DNA from: Chitinophagaceae bacterium
Lineage (GTDB): Bacteria > Bacteroidota > Bacteroidia > Chitinophagales > UBA10324
Assembly: GCA_947469485.1 (NCBI GenBank)
Contig: CANIPU010000007.1
Span: 1 to 64,000 of the forward strand
Length of the DNA stretch: 64,000 nucleotides
Reading direction: 5' to 3'
Translations under genes and position numbers: made by a program
Shown: positions 1 through 7,584 of the stretch, piece after piece
Numbering within the stretch: the stretch's first letter is position 1
Layout: the number at the start of each line of letters is the position of its first letter
Notes under the pieces: generated by a model
What the model was told of the DNA's origin: nothing
The model's input: only the letters and a program-made list of their open reading frames with translations
Database searches by the model: none

Positions 1-58
1 CAGCAAGAAAAGCTAATTCCTCTTCAGGAATCATTGCCAATAGTTCTTTTACTTTCAT
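1..58 (-). CDS. N-terminus of a protein cut by the window edge, possibly a transposase
   Basis: An ATG on the minus strand at 58 opens a frame of 19 codons (MKVKELLAMIPEEELAFLA) that runs off the left edge of the window. The start resembles the N-terminus of IS4-type transposases of Bacteroidota, but 19 residues are too few to prove it. A mobile element here would fit the hairpins and the IS110 element that follow. Only the open frame is seen; the family is a guess. Confidence 0.35.
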   Translation of the reverse strand, partial: MKVKELLAMIPEEELAFLA

Positions 59-571
59 TGCTGCAAAAACAATATGCAACAATCATATTCATCTTGAATC
101 TTTTACCACTCCATTCTTATTGTGTGGCATGTTTCGAACAGTAGTGGCTTGCAGCCGAGATGAATTAAATGAGTCCGACTTGTAGTCGGACAGTTCACCA
201 GCTCGGCACAGTCTACCACCCCGTTGCGCTCGGCTTGCAGCCGAGCGCAATAAAATAATCCGGTTTGCAACCGGCAGCACCATCATACTATATAATAGCA
301 TTGAAGCAACAACCAAATTATTTCGCTTGCTCATAATATTATCTCGCTTGCACCACTTCGGTATTCACATTACATCTATCAGAACAAGCACTAATAACAA
401 AAGAACTGAGTTGAACATAACCAGAACACGCATGCACAAACCTGGAATGGCAGCGAACATAAAAATTACACGGATAATAACTGAATTAATGTCAGTTAAT
501 CAAAAATTATCACACATGAACAAAATATAAAACCGCATAAAATCAATAAAAACACAGTATTTTGTCATCCT
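59..571. other. Gene-free stretch left of the IS110 element
   Basis: About 510 bases without a convincing gene. The open frames here have unnatural composition and no recognisable domain. The left part (145-274) holds a cluster of short perfect hairpins, described separately. The right end (562-573) is the left half of the dispersed repeat into which the IS110 element has inserted. Between about 280 and 560 I see only AT-rich sequence with no clear promoter, terminator or RNA. Confidence 0.6.
145..274. repeat. Cluster of four short hairpins with TGC/TGT loops
   Basis: Four inverted repeats occur in 130 bases. The arms are 173-180/184-191 (8 bp, loop TGT), 224-235/239-250 (12 bp, loop TGC), 260-265/269-274 (6 bp, loop TGC) and a short one at 146-156 (GGCT TGC AGCC). 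The arms differ in sequence but stay perfectly complementary, and the three-base loop is kept. That is the pattern of a structured, possibly mobile, palindromic repeat such as a REP-like element. No transposase for it is visible. Confidence 0.7.
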
Positions 572-573
572 GA
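562..573 (+). repeat. Left half of the dispersed repeat split by the IS110 insertion
   Basis: TTGTCATCCTGA is identical to 24320-24331, the left half of the intact repeat between nuoI and nuoH. Identity stops exactly at 574. The matching right half begins at 1795 on the other side of the IS110 element. Confidence 0.85.
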
Positions 574-576
574 TTT

Positions 577-1563
577 CTATGACATAACCAAAACAGATTT
601 GTAATTTCTTTTTTGATTGACGACGGCACAAATTCTATGGACCAGTTTATTTCGGATTGCATTTAGAACAGACATTTTATTTTTTCCATCGGCTACCTTT
701 CTTTGATAATAATCTTTTAGTTCTCCATCTAATCTGATTACACTCATTGCTGATGGGTGTAACAGTTTCTTCAATTCTTTGTCTGCAAAAAAAGATAACC
801 GTTGTCGACCTCTAATGCTGGTGCCGGATGAATGTTCAAAAGGAACAACTCCTGCATAGCAAGCGAGCTTGCGCGGTTCATTTATGTTTCTGAACTCGTT
901 GGTTCTTACAATCAGGTAGCAACACAATATTTTACCCACGCCTCTCACACTGGTAATATAACCGGTCTGTTCAGTCAATTGAGAATCGTTGATGATCAGT
1001 TCATCAATCGCTTGTTCTACTTTTTCTAAATTCTTTTCTGTTGCTTTCATCATTTGCTTGTTAACGGTCAAAGCAGTTTTTAGTGAAGTGGATTTTTCAA
1101 AGACGGCTAATTCTTTAACAGCAGTTTTTAATTCCCGCATCCAGGATACTAATCTTCTTCGCTCGGTCAGAAGTAATTGAAGTTGAGTAATTACTTCACG
1201 CTGCGGTTGCCACGGCTTTAAATCAGCATGATTCTTTCTGGTAAACATCGCAATGCGCTGTGCATCTATCTTGTCATTCTTCCCTCTGGATAGCCCTAAG
1301 CTTTTAGACAAATGCAATGGAGCAATTACATACACAGTAAAAGTGTGCAAGGCAAGTTCAGATAGCAGAGCAATGTTATATCGCCCTGTATTTTCCATGC
1401 CGATACAAATTTCATTCTCGCAATTTTTGAATTGCGCAATAAATTTTCTGATCGCTTTCTTTTCGTTAGTAATTTGAAAATGTTGTGCTTGATCATCAAG
1501 CAGGCAGATATCCAAAGTTGCTTTGCTGATATCTACCCCAATGAATGTTTTTATTTCTTTCAT
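577..1563 (-). CDS. IS110-family DEDD transposase/recombinase (328 aa)
   Basis: This is the recombinase of an IS110-type element. The N-terminal RuvC-like domain carries the family's acidic residues at D11 (GVDIS), E57 (GMENTGRY), D97 and D100 (NDKIDAQR). A helical segment spans about 115-200. The C-terminal Transposase_20 domain (from about 203, SVRGVGKIL) has an SSGTS motif at 245-249 that is the candidate for the catalytic serine. The family inserts circular element DNA using a bridge RNA encoded beside the gene. Length is typical and the frame intact, so the element may be active. The TAG stop lies only three bases from the core at the right end. Confidence 0.96.
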   Translation of the reverse strand: MKEIKTFIGVDISKATLDICLLDDQAQHFQITNEKKAIRKFIAQFKNCENEICIGMENTGRYNIALLSELALHTFTVYVIAPLHLSKSLGLSRGKNDKIDAQRIAMFTRKNHADLKPWQPQREVITQLQLLLTERRRLVSWMRELKTAVKELAVFEKSTSLKTALTVNKQMMKATEKNLEKVEQAIDELIINDSQLTEQTGYITSVRGVGKILCCYLIVRTNEFRNINEPRKLACYAGVVPFEHSSGTSIRGRQRLSFFADKELKKLLHPSAMSVIRLDGELKDYYQRKVADGKNKMSVLNAIRNKLVHRICAVVNQKRNYKSVLVMS

Positions 1564-1597
1564 ACTTTTGGGTTTAGGTCAGATTACTGGATGGAAC

Positions 1598-1790
1598 ACT
1601 CAAGCACATTCAACTCCTTGATAATGGGTCTTACCCTAATTTCTATTTGAAGCTTGCATGAGTGAAAGGGGTGTAAGTCTGAATCAAGGTATAAGCCGCT
1701 AGCTTAGAGCTTGTCATAGTTCACCTTCACCTCTTTCCATTCAATAATTCTGAGTTATTTAATCTGACTAATATAGTCGGATGCAAGTCT
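1598..1790 (-). ncRNA. Candidate bridge RNA of the IS110 element
   Basis: Read on the minus strand, upstream of the transposase. A weak 5' hairpin (1782-1776/1768-1762, one mismatch) is followed by a target loop. This loop is closed by 1737-1728/1673-1664 (9 of 10 bp) and 1723-1720/1683-1680. It holds GACAAGCTC (1715-1707), identical to the left target half with the core, then a 5-bp hairpin (1706-1702/1696-1692), then CTTGA (1688-1684), which pairs with the right target half. A donor loop follows, closed by 1663-1659/1602-1598, 1657-1655/1606-1604 and 1651-1647/1613-1609. It holds ATAGAAAT (1646-1639), identical to the element's right end, a GGGT/ACCC hairpin, and AAGGA (1619-1615), complementary to the left end. 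The loop order matches the published IS621 bridge RNA. The RNA ends are estimates. Confidence 0.82.
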
Positions 1791-1794
1791 AAAG

Positions 1795-1809
1795 GAGCTT
1801 GTCGAAGGA
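1795..1809 (+). repeat. Right half of the dispersed repeat split by the IS110 insertion
   Basis: GAGCTTGTCGAAGGA is identical to 24330-24344. The base before it (1794) breaks the match, so the two halves overlap by exactly GA, the core dinucleotide of the insertion. Confidence 0.85.
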
Positions 1810-1890
1810 CGAAACTACCCCAAAAGGTGTAACCTTCCTAAAATAAAACTCGTTAAAAGCCCTACATAAAAAAACTTAAAAAAACACCAC

Positions 1891-2778
1891 ATGAAAAAGT
1901 CTATCAACAATCACAGCAAAATGTTTAACACAATCATTGCTGTATTAATGAGCAACCAAACCATCTGGAACACAATAGTGGCCATGGTTGATGCTGTAAC
2001 AGGTCTTAAGACCACTGTCGCTAATATCATATCCATCGGATTGGTACAAGCGCAGTCAACCAAGGGTATCACCCTCAACAAAAAGCAGGTTCGAGCCGGC
2101 CTTACCTCTAAAGTGATGACCATCATCGGCGGTCTCCGTTCATTCGCCATCACCACTGGCAACGAACAACTCCTGCACGATTGTCACTTCACCGAAGCGC
2201 AACTCAAAGTTATGAGTGCAACCAAGTTCACCACTACTTGCCAGTTCATCATTGATTTAGCTTTAACTTACAAAATTGAGTTAGCAGATTACAACATCAC
2301 CGCTGCCTACATAACTGCAACTGTTACTGATGCTGCAATCTATGTATCACTCATCCCGCAAACACGCGAAAAAATCGGGCAGATAAAAAATGCAACCCGT
2401 CAGTTAAACCAATTGGTAAAAGACGGAATGAGCCAGGTAAAAATCCTCGACCAGTTCATGTTAACCTTCAAAGAATCAAATCCGAATTTCTACGCACAAT
2501 ACAAAGATGCCCGTAAGATTATAGATGCAGGTATTCGTCACAACAAATTCACCGGAAAAGTGGTGAAAGGAAACTTCGCAGTATCTGGTGCATTAATCGA
2601 AGTCTTGAACGAAGACAAATCAGGTGTAACAGCTTGGAATGGCGAGTTCGAAATCGAAGGTGTACACACAGGTCCTTTCTCAATAAAAGTAAAAGACGGA
2701 TCCGTCGAAAAAATCATCAACGATTTGCGCATGCGTCGCGGCACCGATTTAAACTATGTAATTGATTTAGCAGCTTAA
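1891..2778 (+). CDS. Unrecognised cytosolic protein: helical domain plus carboxypeptidase-regulatory-like domain (295 aa)
   Basis: No named family is recognised with certainty; similar proteins of unknown function occur in Bacteroidota. Residues 1-205 look all-helical (long amphipathic stretches, few prolines). From about 218 (FTGKVVKGNFAVSGALIEV) to about 265 there is a beta-rich segment resembling a carboxypeptidase-regulatory-like or transthyretin-type fold (GKV..., GA.I.V, T..GEFEIEGV, GPFSIKV). There is no signal peptide or membrane segment. By eye it uses more C-ending codons than its neighbours, suggesting high expression or transfer. It starts 95 bases right of the IS110 element and ends in a strong terminator. 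The IS insertion may have changed its promoter. Confidence 0.85.
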   Translation: MKKSINNHSKMFNTIIAVLMSNQTIWNTIVAMVDAVTGLKTTVANIISIGLVQAQSTKGITLNKKQVRAGLTSKVMTIIGGLRSFAITTGNEQLLHDCHFTEAQLKVMSATKFTTTCQFIIDLALTYKIELADYNITAAYITATVTDAAIYVSLIPQTREKIGQIKNATRQLNQLVKDGMSQVKILDQFMLTFKESNPNFYAQYKDARKIIDAGIRHNKFTGKVVKGNFAVSGALIEVLNEDKSGVTAWNGEFEIEGVHTGPFSIKVKDGSVEKIINDLRMRRGTDLNYVIDLAA

Positions 2779-2800
2779 TACCCATCCTCTACTTTTAATC

Positions 2801-2835
2801 AAAAGCGCTCCGGTTTATCGGAGCGCTTTTTTTAT
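2801..2835 (+). terminator. Strong terminator after the 295-aa gene
   Basis: A 12-bp perfect stem (2801-2812/2819-2830, loop GTTTAT) is followed by a T-rich run. The arms begin with A-runs, so it can also stop transcripts arriving on the minus strand from the convergent lipoprotein gene. Confidence 0.9.
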
Positions 2836-3816
2836 TTATTGCGGCAAGCTATTCAGCACCGATAAGTAATTACGCGCTTTGCGAACCTTATAATCTGTAT
2901 AGGCTTTTTGCGCCCATGTTTTAGCAAGGTCAGTTTTGCCGGTTACTTCACAGCCAAGCGCCATATTAAAACACGCACGCCCTGCAACCTTACTGTTAAC
3001 CGATTTCGATAATGCATTCCATTTCTCCATCGCACCGGTCCAGTCATTAGTCACAGCCTTTCTCCAGGCAACTTTTAGCTGTTCATTTCCTCGCTTATAA
3101 ATAACTCTGTCCTGCCACACCACAACAGGCAAATACCTGCCAGCCGAAATATCACCAATATAATTACCCGTATTGCGAATGGCTGATGTAGGCACAGGAT
3201 CTATTGGCGATAGACCACCCACTGTTTGTTGCAGTTGATCACCAAACTGATCGAACACAGTTTGGCTAAGCGTATCATACAACCGCCACGAATAAGTTAC
3301 ACTATAATTAACCTGTTTAGGCGCTATATATCCACCACTCTTCACAATGTTCATTCCCGAAAAAACAGTGCTGATTATATTATCAGAATTGGTATCAAAA
3401 GTTTCAAGCACCATTAATGCATCGCAATTGTTTTTGCGGCAAATAGTTTTTACAGTTTGCCATAGCAAAGGCTCAGGTGTATGAATGTTCACCTCTTTTC
3501 GGTAAAGCAAATGATTGATCGGAACAAATGCATGCGGCGAATCATAACGGTTCATTTCAATCACAAACGAATTCAAACATTCTTCAGCGCCAATCAAATC
3601 ACCGGCAATTGCTTCACCTGTTAAAACCGATTCAACAACATTATTATCTTTTTTTGTGCTGTCAGTTTTAGTTCGATTATAAACTGCAATGTTTTTTATG
3701 TTTTCAGGAAGAGAAAGATGCGGAGGATAAGTAACCTTCACACTTCGGTGAGTGGTGGCACATGATTGAAGTATTAAAAAAATAGAAATTAAAATAAGCA
3801 GTAAATGATTTTTCAT
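2836..3816 (-). CDS. DUF6340-like lipoprotein (about 326 aa)
   Basis: The ATG at 3816 gives a lipoprotein signal peptide (MKNHLLLILISIFLILQSC) with the lipobox LQSC; an upstream start at 3837 adds seven residues and is less likely. The mature part (NIKNIAVYNRT, then NNCDALMVLETFDT) resembles DUF6340, Bacteroidota lipoproteins with an N-terminal NTPase-independent alpha/beta region and a C-terminal TPR-like stretch (WTGAMEKWNALS, RACFNMALGCEVTGKTDLAKTWAQKAY). Function is unknown; it probably sits on the outer membrane facing the periplasm. It converges on the 295-aa gene. Confidence 0.75.
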   Translation of the reverse strand: MKNHLLLILISIFLILQSCATTHRSVKVTYPPHLSLPENIKNIAVYNRTKTDSTKKDNNVVESVLTGEAIAGDLIGAEECLNSFVIEMNRYDSPHAFVPINHLLYRKEVNIHTPEPLLWQTVKTICRKNNCDALMVLETFDTNSDNIISTVFSGMNIVKSGGYIAPKQVNYSVTYSWRLYDTLSQTVFDQFGDQLQQTVGGLSPIDPVPTSAIRNTGNYIGDISAGRYLPVVVWQDRVIYKRGNEQLKVAWRKAVTNDWTGAMEKWNALSKSVNSKVAGRACFNMALGCEVTGKTDLAKTWAQKAYTDYKVRKARNYLSVLNSLPQ

Positions 3817-3887
3817 CAGAAAAGTTTTGTTAATCATTATAAATATAATGCCAATTAAAATTATTGAGAAAACTTTAAAGCAATCAG

Positions 3888-6329
3888 TTATTCGCCTATA
3901 ACTAATTTCAATCTAACAGATTGATTGGAATACTGAATATTCAGAAAATAAATTCCGCTTTGCAATTGCGGCGCAATTTCATTTTCAGGCAGCATATATT
4001 CTTTCAGTTTCCTTCTACTCAAATCATATATAGAGAGTTGTTCAATGTGTTTCGAATTAAAAATATGAATAACATCATCAATCGAAGCAGGATTCGGATA
4101 AAGAAAAACAGTTTCAGAATTATTATCGGTATTCTGAACTCCGGTTTGATTCAAATCATATAAATAAGCACCGGTGTTTTGCGAAATGCAGGAAATTACA
4201 TATGGCTCAGTAAAACTTAACATGCTGATGTTTCCATACAAACCATTTAACGGAACTTCTGAAAAGTTTAATCCATTATCAGTGGAAGCATAAACTTTTT
4301 GGCCAAGGTTGGTTGCAATATCAGAACATTGTACTGCTGCAATTACTCCTACGCTCGATACATCAAAATAAGAGATGCAATCAAGTGGAGTTGTAATGTT
4401 GGTCCATGTATCACCATGGTCAGTTGAATAAAATAAATCACTGTTATAATAACTTACATACAATTTCCCAACAATTGTTGGGTCTGGTTTAGCATCCGTA
4501 TACGACCATCCGGTTCCGCCGGCATTCGTAACTTCAATCCATGCAGACTCATTCGTTTTTCTCCTGTAAAGATGATTGTTGTATAAAATAAAAAAGTAAC
4601 CGCTTCGGTCAGTAAATAATTTTGTTCTTCGTTCCCATATGGGAAACAAGTATGTACCTGTTATTCCCTGCGACCAATCCTCCCAGGTGTTTCCGCCATC
4701 AGTACTAATGTGAATTTGTGACTGATTATTCCGTACATCGGCACCAACAACAATTGTGTCTGACGAATAATCTGAAATAGCAATTTGCGTTACATTTAAA
4801 ATATCATTTGAGTCACGATCAAAATAATTGTAAGCAAGTTGCTGCCAGGTAATACCGCCATCGGTGGTTTTAAAAAATTTCCCATCACCATTATAATTTA
4901 CCGAACCTCCGAGGTAACCAATAGCTGAATTGTTTTTATAAAATGAAATTGTTGAAACCTGGTCGCAAGAAACATCAGGCAATGATTGATAGGAACAGGA
5001 TGAACCATGATTGTCAGAAACAAATAAACCGGGATCGGTGCTTGCTAAAAATATTTTTCCATTTCCTGAATTAACAATAATTTTTCTGCCATCTAAATTT
5101 TGAATTCCGTGGCAACTGTATTTCCATTTCCAGTTTGAATTGTTGTATTCTATATCAGAACGGCAGAGAATAGTATCAGCATTGTATGTTTTCCATAATC
5201 CATCTTCATCGTTCAATATTGCAAGCTTTGAGTAAACAGGAGAGAAGTGTAATCCTCCTGAATAATATCCAAATTCAGGTTCATAATCACACGAAGCATC
5301 GTTGAAGGCAATGAGTTGTTTGTTCGGATTGTGTTTGAATTCTGCTTCTCTCCACAATGCACCATAATCTTTTGTTTCAAGAATGCTGAAATAATTTCCA
5401 CTGTGCCCGCCAACAAACCAATGGCCAGCCTCAGTCGGGTGAGCGGTAATGAAATAATTTGTGTAATCATACAATGGTGAAATATCCGCTGACCATGTTG
5501 TGCCACCATTAGTCGAAATGTTTAAATGGCCGTTTATGGTAATTATTACATCAGAATTCCCCGCATCTAAAGCAAATTCTTTTACATTCTGGGTAAATAT
5601 TTTTGTTACTTGCATAGTGGAATAATTAAATTTATATAACCCTTTTCCTCCACTTGAAATAGTATTAATCAATACATCACTAGTTGAAAAAAATAATTCA
5701 TTGTTATTTGAAGGATTCAGAGTAATTCCTGTAAACCAAAAAGTTTTTAAAGAGTCGTGAACAGAAGTCCACGATTGCCCTGAATTCGTTGAAATGTATA
5801 AGCCGCTTGAAGTATAGTAAGAGTTATTTGTGTTGTAATTAAACTGAGGTTGACCTGCTAAAAATATTTTCTGACCATTTGAACTGAATAATATTATGTG
5901 TCCGGCATTGCTGTAAGAAGAAGTGGCGGAAATTGAAACCGGACAATTCAATTTTGTCCAGCTTGAACCAGCGTTTGTAGAATGAAAAAGGTATCCTTTT
6001 GCAGTATCGTTCCAGGGTGCGGCACCACAAACGGCAAAAATTTCATTATGATTTTGTGGGTTTATAGCAACATCGCGGCAGTAATAGTGGTATACAGAAA
6101 TAAATGTTTCAGGAGTAAATAAATTCTTCCACGAATTTCCGGTATCAATACTTTTAAATAAACCTGATGAAGCAGAAGCTGCATAAATAACTGATGAATC
6201 AACCGGATCAAAAACAACCTGATTAATTAATCCTCCACCCTGTGCAGGAAACGCTTTCCAGCTTTGAGCATGACAATTAATTATTCCAGCTAAACTCAAA
6301 AGAAAAATAAACAGAAAAAGATTTTTCAT
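3888..6329 (-). CDS. Secreted BNR/sortilin-like beta-propeller protein with T9SS sorting domain (813 aa)
   Basis: Signal peptide at 1-21 (MKNLFLFIFLLSLAGIINCHA). The body holds many Asp-box/BNR-type repeats (STNAGSSWTKL, STDGGNTWEDW, TTDGGITWQQL, STDHGDTWTNI) typical of sortilin-like or Xyn74-like beta-propellers. The C-terminus (VFLYPNPASIDD, LSIYDLSRRKL, GIYFLNI) is a T9SS type A sorting domain, so the protein should cross the outer membrane and be anchored or released there. No catalytic residues for a glycoside hydrolase could be assigned; a binding or adhesive role is possible. Confidence 0.9.
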   Translation of the reverse strand: MKNLFLFIFLLSLAGIINCHAQSWKAFPAQGGGLINQVVFDPVDSSVIYAASASSGLFKSIDTGNSWKNLFTPETFISVYHYYCRDVAINPQNHNEIFAVCGAAPWNDTAKGYLFHSTNAGSSWTKLNCPVSISATSSYSNAGHIILFSSNGQKIFLAGQPQFNYNTNNSYYTSSGLYISTNSGQSWTSVHDSLKTFWFTGITLNPSNNNELFFSTSDVLINTISSGGKGLYKFNYSTMQVTKIFTQNVKEFALDAGNSDVIITINGHLNISTNGGTTWSADISPLYDYTNYFITAHPTEAGHWFVGGHSGNYFSILETKDYGALWREAEFKHNPNKQLIAFNDASCDYEPEFGYYSGGLHFSPVYSKLAILNDEDGLWKTYNADTILCRSDIEYNNSNWKWKYSCHGIQNLDGRKIIVNSGNGKIFLASTDPGLFVSDNHGSSCSYQSLPDVSCDQVSTISFYKNNSAIGYLGGSVNYNGDGKFFKTTDGGITWQQLAYNYFDRDSNDILNVTQIAISDYSSDTIVVGADVRNNQSQIHISTDGGNTWEDWSQGITGTYLFPIWERRTKLFTDRSGYFFILYNNHLYRRKTNESAWIEVTNAGGTGWSYTDAKPDPTIVGKLYVSYYNSDLFYSTDHGDTWTNITTPLDCISYFDVSSVGVIAAVQCSDIATNLGQKVYASTDNGLNFSEVPLNGLYGNISMLSFTEPYVISCISQNTGAYLYDLNQTGVQNTDNNSETVFLYPNPASIDDVIHIFNSKHIEQLSIYDLSRRKLKEYMLPENEIAPQLQSGIYFLNIQYSNQSVRLKLVIGE

Positions 6330-6454
6330 CTTGTCTGGAAAATTACATTAAGCAATTCAGAAACAATTTGAAATTTTACTAAAGCGCTAACTGAATTTTG
6401 TTAATTGGAAATATAGGTGAACACTGTAAAGTGTCATGAATTGATAAAATAAAA

Positions 6455-6478
6455 AAAGCGGGAATAATTTCCCGCTTT
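6455..6478 (-). terminator. Terminator after the 313-aa lipoprotein gene
   Basis: A 9-bp stem (6455-6463/6470-6478, arms AAAGCGGGA/TCCCGCTTT) is followed on the minus strand by a run of seven T. It lies about 20 bases past the stop codon at 6499. Confidence 0.85.
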
Positions 6479-6498
6479 ATAACATTCAAATCATTTTA

Positions 6499-7440
6499 TC
6501 AGTAACTTAAAATTACGGTAGAAACATTACCACTACTTCCGGTCCAACTTACTTTATATCCATAAGCACAAAGTAAACCGGAAGGATTTCCGGTTTGGTC
6601 AACACCAAGTGTTAAAGTAAAATCACCAACATTTAAATGATGTACTAACTCACCACTTACGGGCCTCCATAATCCGCAATAAGTATTTGATACTATGGCT
6701 GTATTATAATAGGTAGTAAAATCCATTCCATACCGGTTTACTCCCCATGAATCAACATTGCTGAACCCGTTTAAAGTTGTATCTCCAAATGCAGTAAAAG
6801 AAAGTTTGCTGTCAGCTAACGAGTAACTCCATTCAGTTGTGCGGGCACTGTTCCAAACTGAAGTGGTTCCATCGTCAAAAGTTACATTGATGTTAAATGC
6901 CCTTTCGCGGTATTTTAATGTACTGCTTCCAAGATAAAACCCTAACCAGTTATTTCCATTCAGATTTTTCAGTGTTTTTACACCATTAAATTTTATGGAT
7001 TTATTGTCAGCCATTCTCAAAATTTTATAATCTATATAAGTTAGAGTTAGAACCGAACCTGCATCGCTCCAAAGGTTTCCACTTGTTAGCTCAACTTTTA
7101 TTTTACCTGATCTAATGCATGAAGGACTGAAGCAAGGAGTAATGCTGTCAAAAATAAAATACAAAATATGTTGTGAAATTTGAGTTGAATCAATCGTAAC
7201 ACCACACATAGGACTTGAGTAGGCTTCTTCAGCCTTTCCAAAAGAAGGAATATCACCTAAGGCGCCGTTAATATCCTGATCGGCTCTGTCTGATTCAGCC
7301 TTATAATAGTTAGCATCACTGTTAAATTGTTCAATCTGCGGATCCAAGGTGTCATTCTTATTATCTTTTTTACAAGATGATAATATTCCTATTGTGAACA
7401 GGCATAATAGGAGTGCTGATGAAAAATTTATTTTGTTCAT
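6499..7440 (-). CDS. Lipoprotein of unknown function (313 aa)
   Basis: Lipoprotein signal peptide with lipobox (MNKINFSSALLLCLFTIGILSSCKKD). The rest looks beta-rich: it has regular aromatic and Asn/Gly-rich strands (NGNNWLGFYLGSSTLKYRERAFNINVTF). The pattern around PMCGVTIDST, DSITPCFSPSCIRSGKIKVEL and WSDAGSVLTLTY resembles Bacteroidota surface lipoproteins of unknown role. The paired cysteines in the CFSPSC segment may form a disulfide. It is monocistronic with its own terminator. No function is assigned. Confidence 0.75.
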   Translation of the reverse strand: MNKINFSSALLLCLFTIGILSSCKKDNKNDTLDPQIEQFNSDANYYKAESDRADQDINGALGDIPSFGKAEEAYSSPMCGVTIDSTQISQHILYFIFDSITPCFSPSCIRSGKIKVELTSGNLWSDAGSVLTLTYIDYKILRMADNKSIKFNGVKTLKNLNGNNWLGFYLGSSTLKYRERAFNINVTFDDGTTSVWNSARTTEWSYSLADSKLSFTAFGDTTLNGFSNVDSWGVNRYGMDFTTYYNTAIVSNTYCGLWRPVSGELVHHLNVGDFTLTLGVDQTGNPSGLLCAYGYKVSWTGSSGNVSTVILSY

Positions 7441-7584
7441 GTTTTAATATTTATTGTTTGTTAACCAAAAATAATTTCAAAATTATATTTTATGGTTAAA
7501 CGAACATTAACAAGCAATTGTTGTGAAGTCAGTTTTTAGGTGATGTGTTTTGGATATTTAGATTTACAGCAACAAAATTAATTT

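Larger units (their letters stand above)
572..1796 (-). mobile_element. Complete IS110-family insertion sequence with both ends defined
   Basis: The element body is 574-1794 and is flanked on both sides by GA (572-573 and 1795-1796; TC on the transposase strand). The outer flanks TTGTCATCCTGA (562-573) and GAGCTTGTCGAAGGA (1795-1809) join to give the intact repeat found at 24320-24344, with the GA counted once. A two-base core at the junctions, no terminal inverted repeats, a DEDD transposase and a roughly 230-base non-coding left end are all typical of IS110. Total length is about 1.22 kb. It contains the transposase gene and a candidate bridge RNA. Confidence 0.9.

Noticed and set aside
89-334. 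81-codon minus-strand open frame over the hairpin cluster
   Set aside because: It runs through the palindromic repeats, and its arm-encoded residues are repeat artefacts.
327-530. 67-codon open frame in the gene-free stretch left of the IS110 element
   Set aside because: Unnatural composition, no domain, and no support from neighbours; best seen as chance.
1640-1890. A plus-strand structured leader or riboswitch for the 295-aa gene
   Set aside because: Two stems (1664-1673/1728-1737 and 1762-1768/1776-1782) pair slightly better on the plus strand thanks to G-U. But most of the sequence lies inside the IS110 element, and the guide matches to target and ends only make sense on the transposase strand.
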